Made by a program: the position numbers and the translations under genes. Below the pieces are notes generated by a model. That model had not been told where the DNA came from. It was given only the letters and a program-made list of their open reading frames with translations, and did no database searches. Positions 1 to 9,235 of a stretch of 64,000 bases of DNA are shown here, piece by piece. How positions within the stretch are numbered: the first letter of the stretch is position 1; every line of letters starts with the position of its first letter. Origin of the DNA: Paenibacillaceae bacterium (GTDB lineage: Bacteria; Bacillota; Bacilli; Paenibacillales; Paenibacillaceae); NCBI GenBank assembly GCA_900766135.1, contig CAAFUF010000039.1, forward strand, positions 108,655 through 172,654, written 5' to 3'.

Positions 1-945
1 GATACCCGGGAATTCGAGAAGATTCGGGAGAACTACAAAAACGGGACGATCACGCCATACAGCGCCGGATACTCGGGCCATGGATTCGAGTCGACAGTTT
101 ATCTCGGTTCCACAATTAAACCGTTGTCCGTCCTGATCGGGCTGAACGAAAAGCTGTTTACGACTCAAACGAAGTATACCGACCGCGGGGCGGCTTATTT
201 CGGGCGGAACGATTCGGCGAGAGTCCGTAATTCCTCGAACCATGTCTACGGCTCCATCGATCCCGGGCTGGCCATCCGCTACTCGTCCAACGCGTTTATG
301 GTCGATATGGTCGGGGAAAAGCTCTATAACAAATACCGCGCGAAAGGCATCGATATTTGGGACGACTATATGAAGCGGTTTGGGTTAGGCACCTCTACGG
401 GAATCGATTTGCCGGGCGAGTATTTGGGAACCTTGGAGTACAAGGACGAATCGGAGACGGCGTTATCCCGTTTGGCGTATGCCTCGTTTGGCCAGCAGGG
501 CAAATATACGGCGATGCAGCTGGCGCAATATGCCGCAACCTTGGCGAATCGAGGGAAACGCATGCAGCCCCGGATCGTGCAAAAGATGACCGATGATTCG
601 GGAAACACGGTGCTGGAATTCAAACCCCGGGTGCTCAACGAAATCAAAATGGACGACGCCTTCTGGGATGAAGTCATCGGCGGCATGCGGACAGACGTCA
701 GCGCGTTTGACGGATTCTCTTATGATTTTGCCCGCAAGACGGGAACTTCGGAACAAGCGTACAAGGGTGAGTTGATGGAAAACGGCGTATTTATTGCGTT
801 TGCTCCGCGCGATAAACCGAAGTTGGCGGTGGCGGTCGTCATCCCCGAAGGCGGATTTGGCGCCCACAGCGCGGCTCCGGTGGCCCGTAAAATATTCGAC
901 GCGTATGACCGGGAATACGGCCTGGCCGGTATGCCTAAGAAATAA
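1..945 (+). CDS. Class B penicillin-binding protein, C-terminal transpeptidase part (5' truncated)
   Basis: The frame is open from the first base, so the gene starts outside the window; about 314 residues are visible. They carry the three transpeptidase motifs in order: SxxK (STIK, codons at 109-120), SxN (SSN, 283-291) and KTGT (from 736). The text after SxN (RFGLG..TGIDLPGE) and the C-terminal AHSAAPVARKIF are typical of PBP2/MrdA/PbpA-type D,D-transpeptidases, which cross-link peptidoglycan outside the membrane during elongation. The membrane anchor and dimerisation domain must lie upstream. A terminator follows. Subclass (PbpA, PbpH or a sporulation paralogue) cannot be decided. Confidence 0.9.
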   Translation, partial: DTREFEKIRENYKNGTITPYSAGYSGHGFESTVYLGSTIKPLSVLIGLNEKLFTTQTKYTDRGAAYFGRNDSARVRNSSNHVYGSIDPGLAIRYSSNAFMVDMVGEKLYNKYRAKGIDIWDDYMKRFGLGTSTGIDLPGEYLGTLEYKDESETALSRLAYASFGQQGKYTAMQLAQYAATLANRGKRMQPRIVQKMTDDSGNTVLEFKPRVLNEIKMDDAFWDEVIGGMRTDVSAFDGFSYDFARKTGTSEQAYKGELMENGVFIAFAPRDKPKLAVAVVIPEGGFGAHSAAPVARKIFDAYDREYGLAGMPKK

Positions 946-961
946 ACGTAATCTCGAGAAG

Positions 962-993
962 AAGCCCTGCTCGCTTGGAGCGGGCTTTTTTTG
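962..993 (+). terminator. Intrinsic terminator after the PBP gene
   Basis: GCCC(T)GCTC pairs with GAGCGGGC around a short loop, with a T bulge, and is followed by a run of seven T. It separates the PBP gene from the metal importer. Confidence 0.8.
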
Positions 994-1110
994 CTGCATA
1001 ATTTTTTTAATGCCCGGGAAAATAATTTGCTTGCTTTTTGGCAATTCCTTGCTTAGAATTTGCACTATGGAAACATTTTTATATATAACTAAAAAACAAA
1101 GCCAAAGCAA

Positions 1111-1126
1111 ACAAGTGTTTACTTGT
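1111..1126. promoter_or_regulatory. Possible operator: perfect 6-4-6 inverted repeat upstream of the metal importer
   Basis: ACAAGT-GTTT-ACTTGT lies 37 bases before the start of the solute-binding protein gene. Such importers are usually repressed by a metalloregulator (MntR or Zur), but this palindrome does not clearly match either consensus. The regulator is therefore not assigned. Confidence 0.3.
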
Positions 1127-1162
1127 ACAACATTCACTGATTTGGGTGAGAGGAGAAGCGTA

Positions 1163-2137
1163 ATGGATGAGCTGAAGATGAAGAAAAGCCCGTTTGAAAG
1201 GGCCAAGATGACGTTAGGCGTATTGGTGTTGATCGTACTGGCGGCTTGTTCAAAGGTAGAAGGCCAGGCGGATCAAGTCCGGGATTCGGCAGACGATTCC
1301 CCGATACAGGTGGTGGCCACGATCGGGATGATTACGGATGTCGTACGGGAAGTCGGCGGCGAGCAAGTTGAGGTAACCGGACTGATGGGACCGGGGGTGG
1401 ATCCCCATTTATACAAGGCGTCGCAAGGGGACATCGAGAAGCTGGACAACGCGGAAGTCGTGTTTTACGGCGGGCTGCATTTGGAAGGGAAAATGACAGA
1501 GATTTTCGAGAAATTGGAGCAGAAGAAGCGGACCGTGGCGGTCTCGAAGGATATCGACCCGGCCGTGCTGCGCTCCGGCGCGAATGCCGGCGGCACGCAG
1601 TATGACCCGCACATCTGGTTTAACGTACGGCACTGGATGACGGCCACGCAAACGATCCGTGACACGTTGTCGGCCTATGATCCGGACCATGCGGACGTTT
1701 ACCGGAAGAACGCCGAGGCTTATATCGGCGAATTGGAGAAGCTGGATGCGGAAGTGAGGGAGCGGATCGCCGAAATCCCTGAGCAGGACCGGGTGCTGGT
1801 GACGGCGCATGATGCGTTTGGTTACTTCGGAGATGCTTACGGCATCCAAGTGATAGGGCTGCAGGGGATCAGTACGGCGGCGGAATACGGTTCGAAGGAC
1901 GTCGCCAAGCTTCGGGACTTCTTGGTCGAGAACAAGATCAAGGCCGTATTCGTGGAATCGAGCATTCCGACCAAATCGATGGAGGCGGTCATTGCCGGAG
2001 CCGCAGAGCTGGGGCATACGGTCAAGATCGGCGGCGAGCTGTATTCCGACTCCTTGGGCGAAGCCGGTTCGGAGGCGGACACGTACATTCACATGGTCCG
2101 GCATAATGTCAACACGATCGTTGAGGCGTTGAAATAA
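1163..2137 (+). CDS. mntA: Mn/Zn ABC transporter substrate-binding lipoprotein (TroA/MntA family)
   Basis: A 324-residue cluster A-I binding protein. ATG 1163 has GAGGAG upstream and gives a lipoprotein signal (VLIVLAAC, lipid-anchored Cys about residue 29). The metal ligands follow the TroA pattern: His82 (DPHLY), His150 (DPHIW), His216 (TAHDAFGYF) and Asp296 (GELYSDS). It captures Mn2+ or Zn2+ outside the membrane and hands it to the two permeases downstream. It begins a four-gene operon (lipoprotein, ATPase, two permeases), the same order as B. subtilis mntABCD. Manganese is favoured by close likeness to TroA/MntA in the HDAFGYF..GLQGIST stretch, but zinc is not excluded. Confidence 0.88.
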   Translation: MDELKMKKSPFERAKMTLGVLVLIVLAACSKVEGQADQVRDSADDSPIQVVATIGMITDVVREVGGEQVEVTGLMGPGVDPHLYKASQGDIEKLDNAEVVFYGGLHLEGKMTEIFEKLEQKKRTVAVSKDIDPAVLRSGANAGGTQYDPHIWFNVRHWMTATQTIRDTLSAYDPDHADVYRKNAEAYIGELEKLDAEVRERIAEIPEQDRVLVTAHDAFGYFGDAYGIQVIGLQGISTAAEYGSKDVAKLRDFLVENKIKAVFVESSIPTKSMEAVIAGAAELGHTVKIGGELYSDSLGEAGSEADTYIHMVRHNVNTIVEALK

Positions 2138-2158
2138 TTTCAGAAAGGGAGAGCAGGG

Positions 2159-2917
2159 ATGAAGGGTTATCCGCTTGAAGTCAACCGATTAACGGTGGCT
2201 TATCAGAAAAAACCGGTATTGCGATCGGTATCTTTTCAAATTCCGGAGGGGCAGTTGATCGGGATTCTCGGCCCCAACGGAGCGGGGAAATCGACGCTGT
2301 TGAAAGCCGTGATGGGATTGCTTCCGACCCTGGACGGCGAAGTTCGCATCTACGGACGGCCCTACCGGGAGCAGCGCAAATTGATCGGTTATGTGCCGCA
2401 GCGCGAATCGGTCGATTGGGATTTCCCGACGAATGCGCTGGACGTGGTAATGATGGGGCGTTACGGCCAGCTTGGCTGGTTCCGCCGCCCCGGAGCGAAG
2501 GAGCGGCAGATTGCCCTCGAGTGTCTGGCCAAGGTAGGGATGGCGGAATATGCCGGCCGCCAGATTAGCCAGTTGTCCGGCGGCCAACAGCAGCGGGTGT
2601 TCCTGGCCCGGGCGCTGGCGCAGAACGCGCAGGTGTATTTTATGGATGAACCGTTTGCCGGCGTGGACGCCACAACGGAAAAAGCGATCATCGCCCTGCT
2701 GCACGAATTGAAAGAGCAGGGAAAAACGGTGTTGGTCGTGCATCACGATTTATCCACGGTCAAAGAATACTTCGATCACGTGGTGCTGCTGAACGGAGAA
2801 TTGATTGCCGCAGGACCGACCGGGGAGACGTTTACGCCAGATTATTTGCACCAGACGTACGGCGGAAGAATCGCCATGCTGGCGGATTTCGGCGCTGTGC
2901 CTGCAGGGACGGTGTGA
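2159..2917 (+). CDS. mntB: Mn/Zn ABC transporter ATP-binding protein
   Basis: A 252-residue ABC ATPase with Walker A GPNGAGKST, Q-loop PQRESVDWDFP, signature LSGGQQQR, Walker B VYFMDEP and switch His in VVHHDLS. The Q-loop text is typical of the manganese/zinc/iron-chelate subfamily. It powers import through the two permeases that follow. The next gene starts four bases after its stop, so translation is probably coupled. Confidence 0.92.
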   Translation: MKGYPLEVNRLTVAYQKKPVLRSVSFQIPEGQLIGILGPNGAGKSTLLKAVMGLLPTLDGEVRIYGRPYREQRKLIGYVPQRESVDWDFPTNALDVVMMGRYGQLGWFRRPGAKERQIALECLAKVGMAEYAGRQISQLSGGQQQRVFLARALAQNAQVYFMDEPFAGVDATTEKAIIALLHELKEQGKTVLVVHHDLSTVKEYFDHVVLLNGELIAAGPTGETFTPDYLHQTYGGRIAMLADFGAVPAGTV

Positions 2918-2921
2918 CGCG

Positions 2922-3875
2922 ATGCTAACGACATTGTGGCAATGGGTTACCGATCCGAACTTGCAGTGGATCTTGATGGGATCTCTGCTGCTCGGCTTGG
3001 GCAGCGGCGTCATCGGCTCCTTCACCTTCCTGCGCAAGCAAAGCTTGCTTGGGGATGCACTGGCGCATGCCGCGCTGCCGGGGATATGCATCGCATTCAT
3101 GTTAACCGGCGTCAAGTCAGTGGGCCTGTTTATGCTTGGCGCAATCCTCGCCGGGATGGCGGCGACGTTTGGCATCTCTGCCATTACCCGTTATACGCGG
3201 ATCAAGCAGGATGCGGCGCTTGGCATCGTGCTGTCCGTGTTCTTCGGCATCGGGATCGTGATGCTGACCAAAATCCAGCACAGCGGCAACGGGAACCAAA
3301 GCGGACTCGACAAATACATGTTTGGCCAGGCAGCCTCCATGATGCTCGCCGACGTGTATCTAATGGGCGCGGTGTCCGTGCTGCTGATTGCGATTTGCGC
3401 GCTGCTCTTTAAGGAGTTTAAACTGGTGAGCTTCGATCCCGGCTTTGCCAGGGGAATGGGGCTCAAAGTTGCTTTCCTTGAACAGCTACTGCTGCTGATG
3501 ACCGTCGTGGCGGTCGTCGTGGGAATTCAGGCGGTGGGTGTCGTTTTGGTGGCGGCCCTTCTCATTACGCCGGCGGTGGCCGCCCGGTATTGGACCGACG
3601 CGTTAGGGACCATGGTCGTGCTGGCCGGCGTTTTCGGAGCGCTGTCGGGAGTTACCGGCACGCTGATCAGTTCCACCTTGTCGAATCTGCCGACGGGTCC
3701 GGTGACGGTGCTTGCGGCTACCGCGTTGTTTTTCGTCTCCGCCGTGTTTGCGCCGAATCGGGGGCTGTTGATGAAGTGGGTGCGTCGCTGGCGCAGCCGC
3801 AGCGAAGTGCAACAACCTGCGGAATTGGCGATGATCCGGCAAGCCGGGAACGCGGTCGAAAGGGGGGCGGAATAA
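2922..3875 (+). CDS. mntC: Metal ABC transporter permease (first of two)
   Basis: A 317-residue ABC-3 family permease. ATG 2922 lies directly after the ATPase stop. It has about nine hydrophobic helices and the family loops SLLGDALAHAALPG near the N-terminus and VGVVLVAALLITPAVAAR near residue 210. The charged C-terminal tail of about 35 residues is longer than usual. It probably pairs with the next permease to form the channel for Mn2+/Zn2+. Confidence 0.88.
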   Translation: MLTTLWQWVTDPNLQWILMGSLLLGLGSGVIGSFTFLRKQSLLGDALAHAALPGICIAFMLTGVKSVGLFMLGAILAGMAATFGISAITRYTRIKQDAALGIVLSVFFGIGIVMLTKIQHSGNGNQSGLDKYMFGQAASMMLADVYLMGAVSVLLIAICALLFKEFKLVSFDPGFARGMGLKVAFLEQLLLLMTVVAVVVGIQAVGVVLVAALLITPAVAARYWTDALGTMVVLAGVFGALSGVTGTLISSTLSNLPTGPVTVLAATALFFVSAVFAPNRGLLMKWVRRWRSRSEVQQPAELAMIRQAGNAVERGAE

Positions 3876-3876
3876 C

Positions 3877-4758
3877 ATGGCCGATTTTTGGATTATTTTG
3901 ACCGGCACGCTGGTGGCAGCAACGTGCGGAATTTTAGGCTGCTTTCTGGTTTTGCGGAAAATGGCCATGGTCGGGGATGCGATCAGCCACTCCGTGCTGC
4001 CGGGCATCGCTATCGCGTTTCTGGTCAGCAGCTCGCGGGACTCCATGCTGATGCTGATCGGAGCGGCCGTGCTGGGGCTTATCACGGTTTTCCTGATCCA
4101 GGCGCTGCAGCAAAGCGGCCTGCAATCCGATGCCTCGATCGGCATCGTGTTTACCGCGTTATTTGCCGTTGGTGTGATCCTGATCAGCCGGAACGCTTCC
4201 CATATCGACCTGGACCTGGACTGCGTATTGTTCGGCGAGATTGCCTACGTGCAGTGGGATACCTGGATTTGGAACGGTTACGATATGGGGCCGGTCGCCG
4301 TCTGGATGCTGGGCGGGACGTTGCTCCTCGTGCTGGCGGCCATCCTTTTGTTCTACAAGCAGTTTAAAATATGCGCCTTCGATCCGGCGCTGGCGGCTGC
4401 GGTCGGCATTCCGGTCGCGTTGTTCCACTATCTGCTGATGGGGCTGGTTTCGCTGTCGACGGTCGCCTCGTTCGAGAGCGTAGGCGCGATCCTGGTCGTC
4501 GGCATGTTGATCATCCCGGCTTCCGCGGCTTATCTGCTGACCGATCGGCTCAGCGTCATGCTGGGCTATAGCGTGTTGATCGGAGCGATCAGCGCGGCTG
4601 GCGGATACTACGCCGCCAAATGGCTGGATGCCTCCATTGCCGGTTCGATGGTGACGGTTGCCGGCATCCTGTTCCTGCTGGCGTTCGTCGGCTCTCCGAA
4701 GCACGGCCTGATCGCCCGGCTCGGCAAACGAAAACGGCTGAACTCTGCGGCGGTTTAA
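3877..4758 (+). CDS. mntD: Metal ABC transporter permease (second of two)
   Basis: A 293-residue ABC-3 permease paralogous to the previous gene, starting two bases after its stop. It shows AMVGDAISHSVLPGIAIAF near residue 30 and VGAILVVGMLIIPASAAYLL near residue 205. Two different permease genes in tandem match MntC/MntD rather than single-permease zinc systems. It is the last gene of the importer operon. Confidence 0.88.
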   Translation: MADFWIILTGTLVAATCGILGCFLVLRKMAMVGDAISHSVLPGIAIAFLVSSSRDSMLMLIGAAVLGLITVFLIQALQQSGLQSDASIGIVFTALFAVGVILISRNASHIDLDLDCVLFGEIAYVQWDTWIWNGYDMGPVAVWMLGGTLLLVLAAILLFYKQFKICAFDPALAAAVGIPVALFHYLLMGLVSLSTVASFESVGAILVVGMLIIPASAAYLLTDRLSVMLGYSVLIGAISAAGGYYAAKWLDASIAGSMVTVAGILFLLAFVGSPKHGLIARLGKRKRLNSAAV

Positions 4759-4877
4759 GCCGAAGATGACGCTTTTTGCCTCGTTTTTGCTACCAAGTGC
4801 CGGTCCTCCCCGTATTACCTGATATAGTTAGCCGGCGCAAAGTCCGGCAAGACCATATTTTAAGGAGAGGGATTCAT

Positions 4878-5720
4878 ATGGAGGCAGGTACGCAGCAACA
4901 TCCAAAAAAGAACATGCCGGTGGGAAAGTGGATTTCCACGGCCATCGTCGTCCTCGTCGTGCTTATTGTCGGATCTAACAGCTATGCGCAAGTGGAATAC
5001 GGTCATGTCGGCTTGTACAAGACGTTCGGGAAGTTGAATAACAATATTTTATCCCCGGGCATGCATCTTAAAATTCCGTTCATTCAAACCGTCATTCAAG
5101 TGAATACGCAGGTCACCAAAACGGAAACGGATACGACCGCTTCTTCCAAGGACCTGCAGCCGGTATCCACGCATGTCGCCGTCAACTATTCGGTGAACAA
5201 GGATTCGGCTTATAATCTGATGAACAATATCGGCGGCAATTACGATACGGTCATCATTAACCCGGCCGTGCAGGAGATCGTCAAAGAAGTGACGGCTCGT
5301 TACCAAGCCGAGGATTTGATCGCCAAACGCGACGTTGTTGCCGGGGAGATCAGCGAGCACTTAACTTCCCGCTTGGCAAAATACGACTTAATCGTTAACG
5401 AAATTAATATCGTCAATTTCAAGTTCTCCGACGCGTTTAACCAGTCGATCGAAGCGAAGCAGGTCGCTCAGCAGCAAGCGTTGAAAGCGAGCAACGACCT
5501 GAAACGGATCCAGATTGAAGCGCAGCAGAAGATCGCCCAGGCGGAAGCCGAAGCCGAATCGCTGAAGCTGAAGAAGCAGGAAGTTACGCCGGAACTGGTG
5601 CAGTTGAAGCAGATCGAGGTACAGGAGAAGGCGCTGGAAAAATGGGACGGCAAGCTCCCGCAAGTGACGGGGGGCGCTACGCCTTTCATCGACATCCAGT
5701 CGCTGACCAGTCAGCGCTAA
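4878..5720 (+). CDS. SPFH/prohibitin-family membrane protein
   Basis: 280 residues. One N-terminal membrane segment (about 16-36) is followed by an SPFH/Band 7 domain (VEYGHVGLYKTFGK through NFKFSDAFNQSIEAK). Next comes an Ala/Glu/Lys/Gln-rich coiled coil (about 195-245). ATG 4878 has TAAGGAGAGG upstream. Such proteins form oligomers on the membrane and act as scaffolds or protease modulators; the substrate here is unknown. It stands alone with its own terminator. Confidence 0.85.
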   Translation: MEAGTQQHPKKNMPVGKWISTAIVVLVVLIVGSNSYAQVEYGHVGLYKTFGKLNNNILSPGMHLKIPFIQTVIQVNTQVTKTETDTTASSKDLQPVSTHVAVNYSVNKDSAYNLMNNIGGNYDTVIINPAVQEIVKEVTARYQAEDLIAKRDVVAGEISEHLTSRLAKYDLIVNEINIVNFKFSDAFNQSIEAKQVAQQQALKASNDLKRIQIEAQQKIAQAEAEAESLKLKKQEVTPELVQLKQIEVQEKALEKWDGKLPQVTGGATPFIDIQSLTSQR

Positions 5721-5743
5721 TCCAATTGAATTTAAGCCGATCA

Positions 5744-5767
5744 AGCCGCCTACACGGGCGGCTTTTT
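5744..5767 (+). terminator. Intrinsic terminator after the SPFH gene
   Basis: AGCCGCC and GGCGGCT form a GC-rich stem with a short loop, followed by TTTTTC. Confidence 0.8.
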
Positions 5768-5883
5768 CAGGATTGCGGACGGCCTCGAGCATGTCCCCGA
5801 GCTTTGTCGGAATCCGGGATTATGGTAAAATGGCGGTATGCTGTTTAGAGAGTAGAACATAATGCGGATAGGGGAGCTGTCTG

Positions 5884-6630
5884 TTGTTGAAATACAAACT
5901 GTTGGCGCTCGATATGGATGGTACGCTGCTTAATGATGAACATCAAATTACGCCGGAGACGGAACGCTGGATTCGCAAGGCGGCGGCCGCCGGGGTGCAT
6001 GTCTGCTTGTCGACGGGACGCGGGTATCAGGAGGCGGTTCCGTACGGGGATCAATTAGGCCTGGGAACGCCGATGATCACCGTAAACGGGAGCGAGGTTT
6101 GGAAGTCGCCGCATGAGCTGTACCGTCGGGTGCTGCTTGAACGATCTTTCGTTTCGCGGATGTACGACATTTCCCGGGAAAAGAAGGTCTGGTTTTGGGC
6201 CTACGCCGTCGAGGGCAGCTATAACGAAACGAATTGGAAAACGGAATTATTGGAACGAAATCAATGGATGAAGTTTGGATATTTTACCGAGGACGACGAG
6301 GTGAGGGGAGAAATTTTGCGGCAGTTGCAGGAGATGGGCGGCCTTGAAATTACGAACTCGTCCCCGCACAATCTGGAAATCAATCCGAAAGGAATCAGCA
6401 AAGCCAGCGGGATCGACACGGTTTGCGGGCTGCTGGGGCTAAAGATGTCCGAGGTCGTGGCGATCGGGGACAGCTTAAACGACTTGGCGGCAATCGAAGC
6501 CGCGGGGCTTGGCGTGGCGATGGGGAACGCCCAGGAGGCCGTGAAGGTGAAGGCTGATGTCGTGACCGCGTCGAATAATGAGGATGGAATTGCCTGGATC
6601 ATTCGGGATTATATTTTGACGGGGGAGTGA
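5884..6630 (+). CDS. Cof-type HAD-IIB family phosphatase
   Basis: 248 residues. HAD motif I is LALDMDGTLL (nucleophile Asp about residue 10). Motif II is STGRGYQEAV, motif III Lys is in NPKGISKASG, and motif IV is AIGDSLNDLAAIEAA. A cap domain lies between motifs II and III, as in the Cof/YwpJ/YitU group that dephosphorylates sugar phosphates, flavin precursors or pyridoxal phosphate. The start is TTG (5884 or 5887) after AGGGGAG. The next gene follows within four bases. Substrate cannot be read from sequence. Confidence 0.85.
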   Translation: MLKYKLLALDMDGTLLNDEHQITPETERWIRKAAAAGVHVCLSTGRGYQEAVPYGDQLGLGTPMITVNGSEVWKSPHELYRRVLLERSFVSRMYDISREKKVWFWAYAVEGSYNETNWKTELLERNQWMKFGYFTEDDEVRGEILRQLQEMGGLEITNSSPHNLEINPKGISKASGIDTVCGLLGLKMSEVVAIGDSLNDLAAIEAAGLGVAMGNAQEAVKVKADVVTASNNEDGIAWIIRDYILTGE

Positions 6631-6634
6631 GAAG

Positions 6635-7126
6635 ATGGTGCTGACCGTGCTGGGTTGGATTCTGGTGATCGCCCTGTTTGCCGTGGGGATGGCCGGAGCC
6701 GTGTATCCCGTATTGCCTGGGGTGCTGGCCGTTTATTTTGCCTTTTTCGTATACGGGTGGTTTTTCTCGTTTGAATCGTTTGGCCCGTTCTTCTGGATCC
6801 TGCAAACGCTGATCGTCGTCGTTTTGATGGTGGCGGATTATGCGGTCGGAGCCTGGGGAGTCAAGAAATTCGGCGGCAGCAAGCTTTCGGTATGGCTCAG
6901 CACGATCGGCATTATCGTTGGCCCGTTCGTGATTCCGGCTTTCGGCCTGGTGCTGGGTCCGCTGCTTGGCGCGATGATCGGGGAATTGATCAAGGGCGAA
7001 TCGCTGTCCAAGTCGTTTAAAGTGGGCGTCGGCTCGGTCGTCGGCTTGTTTAGCAGCATGGTTGTCAAAGTGATTTTGCAACTGGTCATGATCATCGCAT
7101 TTATTATTTGGATCGTTGCTTTTTAA
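6635..7126 (+). CDS. DUF456 family membrane protein
   Basis: 163 residues, mostly hydrophobic, with about five membrane helices and the glycine-rich block VGPFVIPAFGLVLGPLLGAMIGE typical of DUF456 (YqgC in Bacillus). The function of the family is unknown; glycine-zipper-like helices suggest a membrane structural or channel role. It is co-transcribed with the HAD gene just upstream. Confidence 0.75.
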   Translation: MVLTVLGWILVIALFAVGMAGAVYPVLPGVLAVYFAFFVYGWFFSFESFGPFFWILQTLIVVVLMVADYAVGAWGVKKFGGSKLSVWLSTIGIIVGPFVIPAFGLVLGPLLGAMIGELIKGESLSKSFKVGVGSVVGLFSSMVVKVILQLVMIIAFIIWIVAF

Positions 7127-7177
7127 CCTATATCTTACCTAGCACTCATCAGGATTGCGTGAAAGAAGGAATCGGTT

Positions 7178-8806
7178 TTGTCCAAGAAGGAATCGTTTAT
7201 CAAAGGCACGTTAATATTAGCGGGGGCCGCGCTAATCGCGAGGGTGCTCGGCTTATTCCAGCGGGTTCCGCTGGAGCACATCCTCGGAGATATCGGGAAC
7301 GCGTCCTATTCGCAAGCGAATGCAGCTTATTTCATGCTGTTAACTTTAGCGACGGCAGGCATTCCGAGTACGCTGAGTAAAATGGTGTCGGAGCGGCATG
7401 CGCTGAACCGGCCGGAGGAAGCGCGTCGCGTCTATCAAGCGGCGCTTTTGTTTGCGGGCGCGGCAGGCGTGGTGATGTTCGCGCTGCTGTTTGTTCTCGC
7501 GCCTTATTATGCCAAGGCTTCCGGCGTTCCGGAATCGGTGGTCGCCATTCGGGCCCTGGCCCCGGCTCTGCTGCTGTTTCCGCTGATCGCCATTATCCGC
7601 GGTTATCTGCAAGGCCGGAACATTATGATCGCGGGAGGAGTTTCGCAGGTCATCGAGCAAATCGTGCGGGTGGCCACCGGCATTATTTTGGCATTCGTGC
7701 TGTTTAACTGGGGGTACTCGGGAGAGCAGATCGCGGCGGGCGCAACCTTTGGTGCGGTACTTGGCGGCGTGGCGGCATTGATCGTCATGCTGGTTTACAG
7801 CATGAAATTGCAGCGGAAGGACCAGACCGAGGGGCAAGGAAAATCGCGCGGCGAGTCCGATCGGCTGCCGTTCAAGCGGATTTATGCGGAAATCTTCAAG
7901 CTGTCGATTCCGATCGTGCTGACCGCGCTGGCGGTGCCTGCCGTCAACTTCATCGATAACTCGATCCTGAAGCCATTGCTGACCGGGCAGATCGGCTCGG
8001 GACAAGCTACGTATATTCTCGGTATTCTCGGGAACCGCGCCCAGATGATCGCCGGCATTCCGCCGATACTGGCGATTGCGCTGAGCCAATCACTGGTGCC
8101 GATCATCTCCGCCGCTTATGCGCGAAAAGACCAGGAGCATCTGCAGCGTCAGGTGACCTTGGCGATGCGGGTTGCGGTGCTGAGCGGGATGCCGATCATC
8201 CTTGCGCTGGGCACGGCGGCTTATTCCGTGAACGGGCTGTTGTTCAGCACCCGTGACGGCAGCAGCATCGTGGCTTTGCTGACGTTCGCGACGATTTTTC
8301 AGATCACGATGATGACCAGCAATTCGATTCTGCTAGGGGTAGGTAAAGCCAACTTGTCAATGGTGCACGTGGCGATCGGGATTCTTGTGAAGCTGGCGGC
8401 CAGCTATGTGCTCGCGCAGTTTTGGGGGATTTATGGCATTATTATCGCCACCGGGCTTTGTTTCCTCGTCATTACGCTGCTGAATGTGCGGGCGATGAAG
8501 CAAATCGTGCCGTTCTCGTTGATGGGAAGCCGCTGGGGCGGGTTCCTGGCGACGGTCGTTGCGTTGTCCGGTGTCGGCTACGGCTTGAACCAGGCCGGAA
8601 TCCAAATGGTGGATCTGATGCCGGCGCGCGTCGCTTTCTTCCTGACTTGCTGCATCGTTGGCGTGGCGGTCGTCGCGTTGTATCCGGTGCTGCTCATCCT
8701 GCTTCGCGTCGTCCGGAAGGACGAGCTGGCCGGTTACCCGGCGCCGCTGCGCAAAGTGCTGTCTCCGCTGATGCGATTGCAGCGCGGAGGGCGGCAGGCA
8801 GGGTAA
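7178..8806 (+). CDS. MOP-superfamily flippase (MurJ/YtgP/SpoVB-like)
   Basis: 542 residues with about 14 membrane helices. The N-terminal KGTLILAGAALIARVLGLFQRVPL and the GNAxYSQANAAYFMLLTLATAGIPSTLSK loop are typical of the polysaccharide-flippase/MurJ branch of the MOP (MATE-like) superfamily. Members move lipid-linked precursors such as lipid II across the membrane. The start is TTG 7178 with GAAGGAA upstream. Bacillota often carry several paralogues (YtgP/MurJ, SpoVB, YkvU), so vegetative or sporulation use cannot be decided here. Confidence 0.8.
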   Translation: MSKKESFIKGTLILAGAALIARVLGLFQRVPLEHILGDIGNASYSQANAAYFMLLTLATAGIPSTLSKMVSERHALNRPEEARRVYQAALLFAGAAGVVMFALLFVLAPYYAKASGVPESVVAIRALAPALLLFPLIAIIRGYLQGRNIMIAGGVSQVIEQIVRVATGIILAFVLFNWGYSGEQIAAGATFGAVLGGVAALIVMLVYSMKLQRKDQTEGQGKSRGESDRLPFKRIYAEIFKLSIPIVLTALAVPAVNFIDNSILKPLLTGQIGSGQATYILGILGNRAQMIAGIPPILAIALSQSLVPIISAAYARKDQEHLQRQVTLAMRVAVLSGMPIILALGTAAYSVNGLLFSTRDGSSIVALLTFATIFQITMMTSNSILLGVGKANLSMVHVAIGILVKLAASYVLAQFWGIYGIIIATGLCFLVITLLNVRAMKQIVPFSLMGSRWGGFLATVVALSGVGYGLNQAGIQMVDLMPARVAFFLTCCIVGVAVVALYPVLLILLRVVRKDELAGYPAPLRKVLSPLMRLQRGGRQAG

Positions 8807-8824
8807 CGATTAGCCCACCTGTCT

Positions 8825-9160
8825 GTGGCCTAACGGTTTGCCGCTCTTTGCACGATTATCCCTCTGGATCAGGGAAGTAGATATTGTGAGGGGATGTGCT
8901 CCCGACTTGTGGATTAAGGTTCGCCGCTCTTTACACGATTATCCCTTTCGATCAGGGAGGTAGAAGTGGCGAGGGGGTTCCCGACCCGTGGTCTAACGTT
9001 TACCGCCCTTTGGATGATTATCCCTTTGGATCAGGGAAGTAGATATTGTGAGAGGATGTGCTCCCGACTTGTGGACTTTGGTTTGCCGCTCTTTGCACGA
9101 TTATCCCTTTGGTTCAGGAAAGTAGAAGTGTCCAGTTGCAAGAGAGGGTTCCCTATAGTT
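8825..9160. repeat. Four tandem ~80-bp degenerate repeats in a gene-free stretch
   Basis: Four successive units begin at 8825, 8909, 8988 and 9071 (periods 84, 79 and 83). Each contains GTGG..TAA, then TTTGCCGCTCTTTGCACGAT, then TATCCCTTTGGATCAGGGAA (a TCCCT/AGGGA hairpin), a TAGAAGT or TAGATATTGTGAG segment, and TTCCCGAC or CTCCCGAC. Units 1 and 3 share the TAGATATTGTGAG variant, while units 2 and 4 share TAGAAGTG, hinting at a two-unit higher-order repeat. No gene is visible in 8807-9235. The nature is unknown. Confidence 0.75.
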
Positions 9161-9235
9161 TGTTGTCCTGTTACCTGATCATACGGGATAATGGTGCAAA
9201 ATAAGCTGGACAAGGAGGCGCTCCCGAGATCAGGG

